A stretch of DNA of 16,145 bases from Alphaproteobacteria bacterium UBA2903 (GCA_002349565.1 DEDN01000016.1:101052-117196); one strand, 5' to 3'. Counted from the first letter of the stretch, positions 6,629 through 14,462 are shown. Numbers and translations: made by a program. The notes: generated from the sequence alone by a model not told the origin.

Positions 6629-8311
6629 ATGGTCGCTTATCAGTACATTTATGTTATGAAAAACCTGTCCAAAACCTACCCCGGCGGAAAACGGGTTTTG
6701 AACAACATCTGGCTGTCGTTTTTCCCCGGCGCGAAAATCGGCGTTTTGGGTCCGAACGGCGCGGGCAAATCGACGCTGCTGAAGATTATGGCGGGCATCG
6801 AAACCGAATTCAACGGCGAAGCGTGGGCGGCGGAGGGGGCTTCCGTCGGCTATCTGCCGCAGGAACCGCAGCTTGACCCGAACAAAAACGTTATCGAAAA
6901 TATTATGGACGGCTGCGGCGCGGTACGCGATTATCTGAAAAGATTTGAAGAAATCTCCGCCAAATTCGCCGAAGAAATGACCGACGACGAAATGAACGCC
7001 TTGATTGCCGAACAGGGCGAATTGCAGGAAAAAATCGACGCCGCAAACGGCTGGGATTTGGAACGCACGGTCGAAATCGCGATGGACGCTTTGCGCTGTC
7101 CGCCCGCAGACGCCGATGTGACAAAACTGTCGGGCGGTGAAAAGCGCCGCGTCGCGCTGTGCCGTCTGCTGCTCAGCAAGCCCGATTTGCTGCTGCTGGA
7201 CGAACCGACCAACCACTTGGACGCGGAATCCGTCGCTTGGTTGCAGCAGCACTTGCACGATTACGAGGGAACCGTCGTCATGGTTACCCACGACCGCTAC
7301 TTCCTGGACAACGTGACGGGCTGGATTCTGGAGCTTGACCGCGGCGAAGGCATCCCGTACGAGGGCAACTACTCGTCATGGCTGGAACAAAAGGAAAAAC
7401 GTCTGGCGCAAGAAGCCAAAGAGGAATCCGCCCGCCAGCGCACGATTAAAGAGGAATTGGAATGGATTCGCCAAAGCCCCCGCGCCCGTCAGGCGAAAAG
7501 CAAAGCGCGTATTCAGGCGTTTGACGCTTTGGTGGCGGAAGCCGACAAGCAGACTTTGGAAACCGCGCAAATCGTCATTCCGCCCTGTCCGCGTTTGGGC
7601 GATTTGGTTATCGAAGCCAAAAACCTGTGCAAAGGCTTCGGCGACCGTCTGCTGATCGACGATTTGAGCTTTAAACTGCCCCCCGGCGGCATCGTCGGCG
7701 TCATCGGCGCGAACGGCACGGGCAAAACGACGCTGATGAAGATGATTACGGGGCAGGAAAAACCCGATTCGGGCGAATTCAGAATCGGCGACACCGTGCA
7801 GCTGGGCTATGTCGACCAAAGCCGCGACGCCTTGGACGACAACAAAACGGTGTGGGAAGAAATCTCCGGCGGCAACGACGAAATCATGCTGGGCAAACGC
7901 AAAGTTCCGTCGCGCGCTTATGTCGGTCAGTTCAATTTCAAAGGTCCCGACCAGCAGAAAAAAGTCGGTCTGCTGTCGGGCGGCGAACGCAACCGCGTGC
8001 ACATGGCGAAAATGCTGAAATCGGGCGCGAACGTCATTCTGCTGGACGAACCGACGAACGATTTGGACGTGGACACCTTGCGCGCTTTGGAAAAGGCGCT
8101 GCTGGCGTTCCCCGGATGCGCGGTTGTCACGTCCCACGACCGCTGGTTCCTGGACCGCATTGCGACGCACATTCTGGCGTTTGAAGGCGACAGCCACGTC
8201 GAATGGTTCGAAGGCAATTTCGAAGAATACGAAGCCGACAAAAAACGCCGTTTGGGCGAACAGGCGGACCAGCCGCACCGTGTCAAATACAAACCTTTGG
8301 TGAGGAAATAA
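6629..8311 (+). CDS. ettA: ABC-F translation factor EttA (energy-dependent translational throttle A)
   Basis: 560 residues, matching EttA (about 555). Two ATP-binding domains without membrane segments: domain 1 has Walker A GPNGAGKST (41-49), signature LSGGE (167-171), Walker B LLLLDE (187-192) and switch His 221; domain 2 has GANGTGKTT (360-368), LSGGE (449-453), VILLDE (469-474) and His 503. A helical insertion at about 95-135 corresponds to the EttA arm that contacts the ribosomal L1 stalk, and the charged linker at about 250-325 corresponds to the P-site tRNA-interacting region. EttA binds the ribosomal E site and gates the first peptide bond according to the ATP/ADP ratio. All catalytic residues are present. 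AAAGGA lies 7 nt before the ATG. The stop overlaps the next start (TAATG). Confidence 0.96.
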   Translation: MVAYQYIYVMKNLSKTYPGGKRVLNNIWLSFFPGAKIGVLGPNGAGKSTLLKIMAGIETEFNGEAWAAEGASVGYLPQEPQLDPNKNVIENIMDGCGAVRDYLKRFEEISAKFAEEMTDDEMNALIAEQGELQEKIDAANGWDLERTVEIAMDALRCPPADADVTKLSGGEKRRVALCRLLLSKPDLLLLDEPTNHLDAESVAWLQQHLHDYEGTVVMVTHDRYFLDNVTGWILELDRGEGIPYEGNYSSWLEQKEKRLAQEAKEESARQRTIKEELEWIRQSPRARQAKSKARIQAFDALVAEADKQTLETAQIVIPPCPRLGDLVIEAKNLCKGFGDRLLIDDLSFKLPPGGIVGVIGANGTGKTTLMKMITGQEKPDSGEFRIGDTVQLGYVDQSRDALDDNKTVWEEISGGNDEIMLGKRKVPSRAYVGQFNFKGPDQQKKVGLLSGGERNRVHMAKMLKSGANVILLDEPTNDLDVDTLRALEKALLAFPGCAVVTSHDRWFLDRIATHILAFEGDSHVEWFEGNFEEYEADKKRRLGEQADQPHRVKYKPLVRK

Positions 8312-8535
8312 TGAAACAGTTGTTTTTACTGGCGGCTTTGCTGCTGCTTTCGACTCATTTTGCTTTCGCCCGCAGCGTCAAGCTGGATGACGGTCCATCG
8401 CCGGCTTCGGCATCTCAGGACACATCCGTTACCCGCTGCGAAACGGATGAAGATTGCGACGACGACCATTACTGCCACAAAAAACTGCGCATCTGCATGA
8501 GCAGAAAAGGCATCCGTCTGGGCAACGACGACTGA
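8311..8535 (+). CDS. Small secreted four-cysteine protein, unknown function
   Basis: 74 residues. A signal peptide occupies about 1-20 (MKQLFLLAALLLLSTHFAFA, cleavage after AFA). The mature part of about 54 residues has four cysteines in the pattern C43-x5-C49-x5-C55-x6-C62, embedded in the acidic stretch CETDEDCDDDHYC and a basic segment HKKLRICMSRK. Two disulfides in the periplasm are likely, and the acidic cluster might bind a cation. I know no family for it. The ATG shares its A with the ettA stop (TAATG), with TGAGGAA just upstream, so it is probably translated by coupling to ettA. An intrinsic terminator follows after 12 nt. Signal peptide, conserved-looking Cys spacing, start signal and terminator together argue that it is a real gene despite its size. 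Confidence 0.8.
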   Translation: MKQLFLLAALLLLSTHFAFARSVKLDDGPSPASASQDTSVTRCETDEDCDDDHYCHKKLRICMSRKGIRLGNDD

Positions 8536-8547
8536 ACTTTACCGTTC

Positions 8548-8583
8548 AAACACGCCAAGGGAAATTCTCTTGGCGTGTTTTTT
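8548..8583 (+). terminator. Rho-independent terminator of the ettA unit
   Basis: A perfect 12-bp stem (AAACACGCCAAG at 8548-8559, CTTGGCGTGTTT at 8569-8580) with a 9-nt loop ends in six T residues (8578-8583). It begins 12 nt after the stop of the small secreted protein gene. The reverse orientation has only a short T run, so termination of leftward transcription from the 9096-13836 unit here would be weak. Confidence 0.95.
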
Positions 8584-8871
8584 ATAACCGTTTGAAATTT
8601 ACATCTTTTAGCTGTTTCGTTTTGCCGTTCAGACTCTTCGGTTTAAAAGCCCCGTTTGTTTTTCTTTTGTTCCCGTTTTTGCTGATTTGATGGCGTGCGA
8701 CTCGTTGATTCTTCTAATGAGTCGAAAAGCCGTTGTTTTCTCGGGCTTCCGAGTCGTTTTTCGCCTTTTGATTTAAAAATTTTTTATTGATTTTGAAAAT
8801 TTTTCTGGATTTGCCGAGTCGTTCCTCTCTATAGTGAAAGAAACAATCAAACAAACGACAAAGGATCGGTT
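8584..8871. promoter_or_regulatory. AT-rich spacer with a GANTC cluster upstream of the ribbon-helix-helix gene
   Basis: No convincing gene is present. The stretch holds six GANTC sites (8632, 8699, 8707, 8719, 8751, 8816), with two more inside the following gene (8920, 9001). Four of the six extend to GAGTCG or CGACTC, and CGACTC at 8698 with GAGTCG at 8719 forms a 6-bp dyad. CCGAGTCGTT occurs twice (8749 and 8814). An almost pure A/T run lies at 8771-8806 and includes TTAA-N7-TTAT (8773-8787), one base from the CtrA consensus TTAA-N7-TTAA. TATAGT at 8830-8835 could be a -10 box, but I see no -35 at normal spacing. It likely contains the promoter of the gene at 8872. Confidence 0.5.
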
Positions 8872-9099
8872 ATGGGTTTAACTTCATCGCGCTGCAAAGT
8901 CATTCCGCTGGTTTTGGATGACTCGCTTTACGAAACCATTGAAGCGCAAGCGCAAACGGCGGGGGAAAGCATGGAAACTTTCATCCTGAACAGATTGAAC
9001 GATTCAATCGAAGCATGGGCGGACTATTGTTCCGCGGTGACCATGCTCAACAACGAAGAACAGGAACACTTCCACCTGCGTGTTCCCGAAGCGGGTTAA
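8872..9099 (+). CDS. Small ribbon-helix-helix-like protein (putative DNA-binding)
   Basis: 75 residues. The N-terminal half fits a ribbon-helix-helix fold: a short strand at about 8-14 (CKVIPLVL), a helix at about 16-29 (DSLYETIEAQAQTA), a Gly turn, and a second helix at about 33-50 (SMETFILNRLNDSIEAWA). The remaining 25 residues are acidic and may fold as an extra helix, as in CopG/ParD-like antitoxins where the tail binds a partner. No toxin-sized gene is adjacent, so it is either an orphan regulator or part of a broken pair. The start has AAGGA 7-8 nt upstream. Its stop overlaps that of the converging gene within a shared TTAA. Assignment to the fold is by pattern only. Confidence 0.75.
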   Translation: MGLTSSRCKVIPLVLDDSLYETIEAQAQTAGESMETFILNRLNDSIEAWADYCSAVTMLNNEEQEHFHLRVPEAG

Positions 9100-10775
9100 G
9101 GCTGTTTCAGCAACGCTTCCAAATCTTTTTCGGCTTCGGCGACGTAATCGGCTTTTGCCAAAAAGGCTGACAGGTCGCCGAAAGTGTTTATATCCGTCAG
9201 CGGCAAATCGTCATTCATTTTCATTTCGACGATATAATCCGTATGTTCGACCAAAGCAGGCGTCCAATGTGAATCTTCGGGAATGATTTTGACGTCTTTG
9301 AACAGATCCCGGGGCCATAAAACGGGATTGTGCCGCACGCCATTGTACGACGGCATGACAACGGGCTTGCGCGCCGCGGACGCGTCGAACAAATCAATCA
9401 GCCCGTCAATGTGCTTGGCTTGAAAAGCGGGCATATCCGCAGGCAGGACGACCGCCCCGACGACATCGGGCGGCAAAACGGACAGCCCCAGTCGGATAGA
9501 TCCCAGAACACCCGACGAATAATCCGCATTGCGCACGATTTTGACATCATATTGCGACAGCTTGCGTTCGATTCTCTGCGCGTCATGTCCCGTCACAACC
9601 GCGACGTATTCGGCTTTGGACAGCAAAGCCGCTTCGACCGCATGCTCCACCATCGTTTGTCCGCCGACTGTTTCCAGCAGTTTGTTCGTGCCGGGCATTC
9701 TGCGTCCCGATCCCGCCGCCAGAACCACAACGGCGATCTTGTCGCTTTCGTCCAGTTTGCCGACGGCGATCGAGCTTTGCATCTGATCGTCCGTCAAATG
9801 CTGCACCATGCGTTCCAAAGACAGACTGCCCTGCGTCAGCAAAGGAAACTGCTCTTTGGCGGGCAGGGATTTCGTCGCCAGAAAGCGCAGCAGACGGTCA
9901 AACGCGGGACGCTGGAAATCGATAGCGGCATACCCCACCATCGTCACGTCTTTGCGCTTTGCCAGCACCAGCGCGATGCCCGCATCCAACGGCCAGTTCA
10001 TCCGTTCAATGTCGGCGGAAGCTTCGGCAAACGCTTTCGGCACGATATCGTTTCTGTCCGCCGGCGCGTCCGCGCTTTGCACAAAAACGATCTCGGCACC
10101 CGCATCCACGGCGTTTCTGACGGCGTTTTCCACCCTGTCAACGCTGTGTTCGCACAAATCTTTGTAAACCACGTCAAAGCCGTATACCCCGAACCGCCCG
10201 ACCAGATCCAAATCGTCCAAGGGCTTGATTTCATCCATTGTCGTTTGCGTTTGGATATAGGCGATTTTCCGAAAATCGTAAGTGCAAATTTTCAGCAAAG
10301 GACCGATGCCCGAAATCTTTGTCACGGCTTCGTTTACGGCGTCTTCGTGCAAAGCGGGACCGAACAGGCGCAAATTGCCCAAAAACTGCCCTTTGTAAAC
10401 GGGAGTATACGGCGACAGCACCGCCAGCGCGATTTGTTCGCTGTGAGCGTTGAAACGCAGCAGACGGTCGGTGTCGTAAACGAATACGCCGTCTTTGTCG
10501 GCGTACAGCGCACTGTAGCCGTCCCTGTTCGGAACGGTGTAGCGTAAAAAATCGCCGCACACGGATTTCAGCAAAATATCAGCCGCCGTTTCGGGTTTGA
10601 TATCCGCCGCGTCGAATTGCGCCCCGACGACTTTTTTAATGCCCGCCGCGCGCAAATCGGCAATGTCGGACGAATCCAATATATGCCCCGCTTTCAAAAG
10701 CCTTCCGCTGCATTTGACGGGAGCGGTCAGTTCCACCCCTGTCGCATCATACAAAGAAAACTCTCCAAAGCGCAT
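9096..10775 (-). CDS. Molybdopterin-binding domain fused to MobA/MocA-like NTP transferase
   Basis: 559 residues. The N-terminal part (about 1-335) is a MoeA/MogA-type molybdopterin-binding module; its opening, M-[RK]-FG, A-x-G-x-x-L/T, LKAGHILDSSDIADLRAAGI, matches the alphaproteobacterial molybdopterin-binding/glycosyltransferase-2 fusion family. The C-terminal part (about 345-540) is a nucleotidyltransferase with LAAGSGRRM-x4-K (352-365, nucleotide loop), VVLPADMPA (442-450, metal-binding Asp) and NGVRHNPVLW (478-487). MocA-like enzymes transfer CMP to molybdopterin for xanthine-oxidase-type enzymes, and CMP or GMP transfer are both possible here. No molybdoenzyme gene is nearby. It starts 10 nt after the large YdbH-like gene with GGGGG before the ATG, so both share one transcript. 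Substrate choice is inferred. Confidence 0.85.
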   Translation of the reverse strand: MRFGEFSLYDATGVELTAPVKCSGRLLKAGHILDSSDIADLRAAGIKKVVGAQFDAADIKPETAADILLKSVCGDFLRYTVPNRDGYSALYADKDGVFVYDTDRLLRFNAHSEQIALAVLSPYTPVYKGQFLGNLRLFGPALHEDAVNEAVTKISGIGPLLKICTYDFRKIAYIQTQTTMDEIKPLDDLDLVGRFGVYGFDVVYKDLCEHSVDRVENAVRNAVDAGAEIVFVQSADAPADRNDIVPKAFAEASADIERMNWPLDAGIALVLAKRKDVTMVGYAAIDFQRPAFDRLLRFLATKSLPAKEQFPLLTQGSLSLERMVQHLTDDQMQSSIAVGKLDESDKIAVVVLAAGSGRRMPGTNKLLETVGGQTMVEHAVEAALLSKAEYVAVVTGHDAQRIERKLSQYDVKIVRNADYSSGVLGSIRLGLSVLPPDVVGAVVLPADMPAFQAKHIDGLIDLFDASAARKPVVMPSYNGVRHNPVLWPRDLFKDVKIIPEDSHWTPALVEHTDYIVEMKMNDDLPLTDINTFGDLSAFLAKADYVAEAEKDLEALLKQP

Positions 10776-10785
10776 ACAGCCCCCG

Positions 10786-13700
10786 CTATTTGATATAGTT
10801 TTGAATCGACAGCATCACATCGGACGGCAGATCAATCGATGAAGTATCCTCTTTGAGCATATTGGCAAAGCTGTTCGTAAATTCGAATTTCACCGTCGAA
10901 TCGCTTTGTTCCAAAGGCGAATGTCCCGTGATTTTCGTTTTGAACGTCAGCACGCCGTTCAAAGGACCTTGGATCGTGATGCCCAGCTGCTTGACGATAA
11001 CTTCGCTCAAAAACTTGACCACTCCCGGATCCATCGATTTTTTGACCTTGACGGACGGATCGAAATGAATCGTCCCCGGCAGTTTGGACAGCAGCTTGGC
11101 TTGGTCGATCTGCAGTCCGTTTTCGCCGAACGACATCTTCCATTCCGAATTCAGCGTTCCGTCCGCCTGCAGCGACGCTGTTTTCAGCGAACGCGTGAAC
11201 GTGGACAGATCGATGCCGCTGCCTTCCATCAAAATCGCGGACGGCGCGCCGTCGTACGGATAGAAGAACGACTTGATCGTTTTAAACTGCCCGTCCGCGA
11301 ATCTCATCCGCGCGTTGGACACCTGAACACCGCGTTCCGCAACGACTTTGAAATTGAACAAAGCGTTGTTGAACGGCAGCCCCGGATTGAACCGTCCCGC
11401 GAACAGCATCTGATTTTCGGGTGTTTCCAAAGGCAGCAGCGACGTCAAAGTCAGCACGCCGCTCGCCCCTTGGATATCCATGCCCTGCCATTGGGTCGAA
11501 ACATTGTCCAGCAGCAGGGAAACGGGTCCCATAATCTTGCCCTGTTCGGCGACGATGCGCCCTTTCATGGCAAACGCGCCCGTAGTTTTCGGCGACAAAA
11601 CGCTTGTCATAAACGGCAACACGGATTCTAGCGGCAAATCCGTTTCGGACAAGATGACTTTCGGTATATTCACATAAAGATTCCATCTGTGCGCGGGCAA
11701 AGAATACGCCCCGTCCGCGGAAACGGTCACCAGCCCGTTTTGAATCTGCAGCATGGATTTTACGCCGTATTCGTCCGTTCCCATGGGCTTCAGCACGAAA
11801 TCCCCCGAAAAATTCGGCAGCAAGCCTTCTTTTTTCAGTTCGATTTCCGCAACGCGGATGCGTCCCGACGGCAAAGTGTTCCCGTCAAAAGACAGCGCGC
11901 CCTGCACGCCCGACGCTTTGACGTCTTTGTCGGTGTAGTACGATTGACCGAAAACGTAATCCCCTGTAAATCCCGTCGAAAACACGTTTGTTTTCAAATG
12001 CATTTTCGACGCGTTCATCGCCAGTCCGATCTGGTGGTTGGACAGTTGGTCGGCAATGACCGTCTGTGCCGTAAAGCCCGACATCGGCAGCGAAAAGCTC
12101 AACAGTCCGCCGTCCGTTTCCAAAAACGGTTCCTTGGGATCGGGATTGATGCGCAGCGCAACGGGTTGAAAGAACTTGAACTGACGGAATTTGCCGTTGA
12201 CAATGGCGCTGCCGAACGAAACGGGCATCGGAGCCATCAGTTGGAACGTGCATTTTCCCTCTTTGCAATCCATGTGCAGATCCGTCGAAACTTTCAGCTG
12301 GCGGAACAGCATCGATCCGTTTGACAAGGACGCCGACGCCAGCGTCAAGGGCAGCCGTCCCGTAAAGCTTTGGAACGTCCCGTTCATTTGCAGTTTTTTG
12401 GCTTCGATATCCAAATCGCCCGTGAATTTGCCGACGGCGTCCTTTTTGTCTTCGAACGAACGGTTCAGCTTCAAAGACAGATCGAAACCTTCGGCTTGCG
12501 GCACGATTTCGCCGTTCAAAGTCAGCGTCTGCGACGAAGAGGTCAGCGCCAAATTGCCGACGCCTTTGGTTAAAACACCGCCTTTGACGGAAAATTCCGT
12601 CGTTCCTTTGACAGAGCCGATGACCTGCGGTTCGGGGGCGTTGAAATCGTCCGCCGGCTGTTCGGCTTTTTTCAAAACATCGCCTTCGGTGATTTCCGTT
12701 TTAATCTCGACATCGGCGGCGGATTTGGTCAGCTTTGTCGACGTTTTGACGCGCATCTGCGGCGATTCGTAATCCGTCAAAAACGTCATTTCCAGAACGG
12801 ATTTTTGCAGCTTTCCCGTCGCCGAAAAATTGACGATCATCGTTTCGTCGATCGGATCGCCGTTTTCATCCAGCAATTCCTTTTCGCGTTCGCGCTTCAA
12901 AATAAATTTGGAATTTGAGACCGTCATTTTGGGCAAATCGATTTCCAACCCTTTTTTCACGCGCACGGTCGAAGACATCAACCCGCCCAAAGCGCCGAAA
13001 GAAACACCTTCGTCATTGCGAACGCCCGTCAGGGACAATCCGTTGACGGTTACGGATTTCAATTTGCTGTTCATCAGCAAATCTTTCAGCGAATAGTCCG
13101 CCTTCATCGACGAAACGGACATCGTTCCCGTGGAATCCGTGATGCCCGTCAGTTCCATCGAAGAAATGGTTAGTTCCTTGACCTTGAACGTTTTGAGCTT
13201 CAAGCCGTTCGCCGCCAAAATTTCAGGCAGCTTTTTTTCGGCAAGAGCGGGCAAGTAATGATAAATGCCGCCGATAATTCCGCCCAGAATCATTACGGCG
13301 GCAACCAAGCGCACCCATTTGTTTTTTCCGATGGAAGCGGCTTTTTGCTTGGCTTCCTCCATGGTTTTCGCCTTTTTCTTTGCGGCGGCGTCGCCCGATT
13401 GGATGGCTTCACGGCGGCGCATGCGGGACGATCCCTTTGCGGCGGGAGCGGGCGGCTGTTTGTTTTCCTCTTTGGGCAAAGGCGGCTCGTTTTCCGAATG
13501 AACGGGCTGAATGACCTCGGGCTTTGCGGCAGGCGCGGCGGGCGCGGGTTGAGGCTGCGCGGGCTGGGGCTGAGCAGGCTGAGCGGGAGCTTTTGCGGCG
13601 GGCGGGACGGGCTGCGGCGCGGGAATTTTAACGGGAGCCGGCACGTCCTCTTCTTCGGGGGGCAAAGGCGGTTCCGAATCGGTCTGTTCGGGCTGAATGA

Positions 13701-13836
13701 TCTTGGGGGCGGACGGAGCGGGAGCGGCGGGACCCGCAACGGGAACTTTCACCCGTTTGACGACGGGAACCTTGACCATTTTTTTAACGGCGGCGGGCAT
13801 CGGCGTTTTCTGTCCGTTGTTTTGATCTTCAACCAT
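10786..13836 (-). CDS. Large AsmA/YdbH-like inner-membrane-anchored protein with Pro-rich tail
   Basis: 1016 residues. Residues 1-135 are a Pro/Ala-rich disordered tail with basic repeats (VKVPVVKRVKVPV) and a duplicated motif (see the repeat entry), followed by a basic-helical stretch at 137-172 and a single membrane helix at about 175-195. The rest (about 200-1016) is periplasmic and dominated by short alternating beta strands (LPEILAANGLKLKTFKVKELTISSMELTGI and many similar units), ending in PLNGVLTFKTKITG. This is the plan of AsmA-like bridge proteins, and the helix-then-repeat start and C-terminal region resemble YdbH more than TamB. Such proteins are long beta-taco tubes proposed to carry phospholipids between membranes. 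The start has AAAAGGGG upstream. The added cytoplasmic tail is unusual for the family. Family membership is probable, transport function inferred. Confidence 0.7.
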   Translation of the reverse strand: MVEDQNNGQKTPMPAAVKKMVKVPVVKRVKVPVAGPAAPAPSAPKIIQPEQTDSEPPLPPEEEDVPAPVKIPAPQPVPPAAKAPAQPAQPQPAQPQPAPAAPAAKPEVIQPVHSENEPPLPKEENKQPPAPAAKGSSRMRRREAIQSGDAAAKKKAKTMEEAKQKAASIGKNKWVRLVAAVMILGGIIGGIYHYLPALAEKKLPEILAANGLKLKTFKVKELTISSMELTGITDSTGTMSVSSMKADYSLKDLLMNSKLKSVTVNGLSLTGVRNDEGVSFGALGGLMSSTVRVKKGLEIDLPKMTVSNSKFILKREREKELLDENGDPIDETMIVNFSATGKLQKSVLEMTFLTDYESPQMRVKTSTKLTKSAADVEIKTEITEGDVLKKAEQPADDFNAPEPQVIGSVKGTTEFSVKGGVLTKGVGNLALTSSSQTLTLNGEIVPQAEGFDLSLKLNRSFEDKKDAVGKFTGDLDIEAKKLQMNGTFQSFTGRLPLTLASASLSNGSMLFRQLKVSTDLHMDCKEGKCTFQLMAPMPVSFGSAIVNGKFRQFKFFQPVALRINPDPKEPFLETDGGLLSFSLPMSGFTAQTVIADQLSNHQIGLAMNASKMHLKTNVFSTGFTGDYVFGQSYYTDKDVKASGVQGALSFDGNTLPSGRIRVAEIELKKEGLLPNFSGDFVLKPMGTDEYGVKSMLQIQNGLVTVSADGAYSLPAHRWNLYVNIPKVILSETDLPLESVLPFMTSVLSPKTTGAFAMKGRIVAEQGKIMGPVSLLLDNVSTQWQGMDIQGASGVLTLTSLLPLETPENQMLFAGRFNPGLPFNNALFNFKVVAERGVQVSNARMRFADGQFKTIKSFFYPYDGAPSAILMEGSGIDLSTFTRSLKTASLQADGTLNSEWKMSFGENGLQIDQAKLLSKLPGTIHFDPSVKVKKSMDPGVVKFLSEVIVKQLGITIQGPLNGVLTFKTKITGHSPLEQSDSTVKFEFTNSFANMLKEDTSSIDLPSDVMLSIQNYIK
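13459..13707 (-). repeat. Duplicated proline-rich motif in the YdbH-like protein
   Basis: Two copies, 62 residues apart, follow the pattern P-x-[IV]-I-Q-P-x5-[EN]-E-P-P-L-P-x-E-E: residues 44-62 (PKIIQPEQTDSEPPLPPEE) and 106-124 (PEVIQPVHSENEPPLPKEE). The codons differ between copies, so this is an old duplication or a selected binding motif and not a recent tandem event. They are separated by a Pro/Ala/Gln-rich spacer with PAQPQ units. Both lie on the cytoplasmic side of the membrane helix. Confidence 0.85.
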
Positions 13837-13904
13837 GGCAACCCCTTTTAATTCTTTTTTACGAAATGATGCATATAGTTTACCGCATCCAGTATACGGA
13901 CTTT

Positions 13905-13931
13905 ATTATACGAAATACAGGAAAAATTCAA
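13905..13931 (-). promoter_or_regulatory. Candidate promoter for the YdbH-like/molybdopterin unit
   Basis: On the minus strand a perfect TATAAT (13910-13905) follows TTGAAT (13931-13926) after 15 nt, shorter than the optimal 17. It would give a leader of about 60 nt to the ATG at 13836. The -35 box abuts the ATG of the divergent Panacea gene, so the two divergent units would compete for this 95-bp spacer. I see no equally good pair for the plus-strand gene. Confidence 0.3.
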
Positions 13932-14462
13932 ATGGAAATACCGTCCCTGCCCTCTGTTTTCGACGCGACCGAATGGTTTTTGGACACCGCCTTGAACGAC
14001 GGCGAGTATTTGCAGCCGATGAAAATGCAGTATTTGATGTATCTGGCGCAAGGTTATTATGCGGCGGCATGCGGCGGAAAGCGTTTTATCCCGAGCGTCT
14101 TTGTCGCGACGGAACGCGGTCCCGTCGAACCCAATTCGTACAGGCTTTACGCGTCGGCGCGCCCCGTTGTGCAGTATCAGTCGATCGACAGGAAAGCAAT
14201 CGCTTTCATGGAAACGATTTGGCGCAGGTTCGGAGCGTATTCGGCGGAATGGCTGTTTCGCACGATTTGCGGACACGCCCCTTACGCCCGCGCGTTCGCC
14301 GCGGGAGCGGGAACGGAGATCGAACAGGACGACATGACCGCTTTTTATTCAGGAAAACAAAGCGATTTTTCCAAAACCGCCCCGCTGTCGGGCATGCGCG
14401 TTTTACGCACGGGAACGGGCAAAACCGTTGCCGTAAAAAAATGGATACCCGTCAATAAATAA
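13932..14462 (+). CDS. Panacea/DUF4065 (SocA-like) domain protein
   Basis: 176 residues from ATG 13932. An in-frame ATG at 13866 is less likely because the intervening 66 bp holds promoter-like sequence and AGGA lies 9 nt before 13932. The Panacea hallmarks are present: a helical LQxLLY-like segment PMKMQYLMYLAQGYYAA (29-45), then GGKRFIPSVFVATERGPVEPNSYRLY (48-73), which matches the usual G-x-x-L-F-x-x-x-x-x-A-x-x-x-GPV-x-x-x-Y block, and later GHAPYARAF. Panacea domains act as antitoxins, as in PanAT pairs, or as proteolytic adaptors, as with Caulobacter SocA, which delivers SocB to ClpXP. No toxin-like gene lies on either side, so this copy may be an orphan antitoxin or an adaptor for an unlinked substrate. 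Confidence 0.82.
   Translation: MEIPSLPSVFDATEWFLDTALNDGEYLQPMKMQYLMYLAQGYYAAACGGKRFIPSVFVATERGPVEPNSYRLYASARPVVQYQSIDRKAIAFMETIWRRFGAYSAEWLFRTICGHAPYARAFAAGAGTEIEQDDMTAFYSGKQSDFSKTAPLSGMRVLRTGTGKTVAVKKWIPVNK

Noticed and set aside
7376..8278. 300-codon minus-strand open frame within ettA
   Set aside because: It is antisense to the second ATPase domain of EttA, and has no plausible start signal or domain.
8690..8776. 28-codon ORF (MACDSLILLMSRKAVVFSGF...) in the spacer
   Set aside because: No Shine-Dalgarno sequence and it runs across the GAGTCG repeats, so it looks like chance.
8811..8835. TTGCCG and TATAGT as a promoter for the ribbon-helix-helix gene
   Set aside because: The spacing is only 13 nt, too short for a sigma-70-type promoter. 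The TATAGT alone remains possible.
8584..8871. Chromosomal replication origin
   Set aside because: AT-rich sequence and GANTC clustering suggest it, but no DnaA boxes or origin-flanking genes are visible.
9330..10547. 405-codon open frame on the plus strand
   Set aside because: It lies antisense to the molybdopterin/NTP-transferase fusion, whose motifs are intact in the other strand. No protein features are seen.
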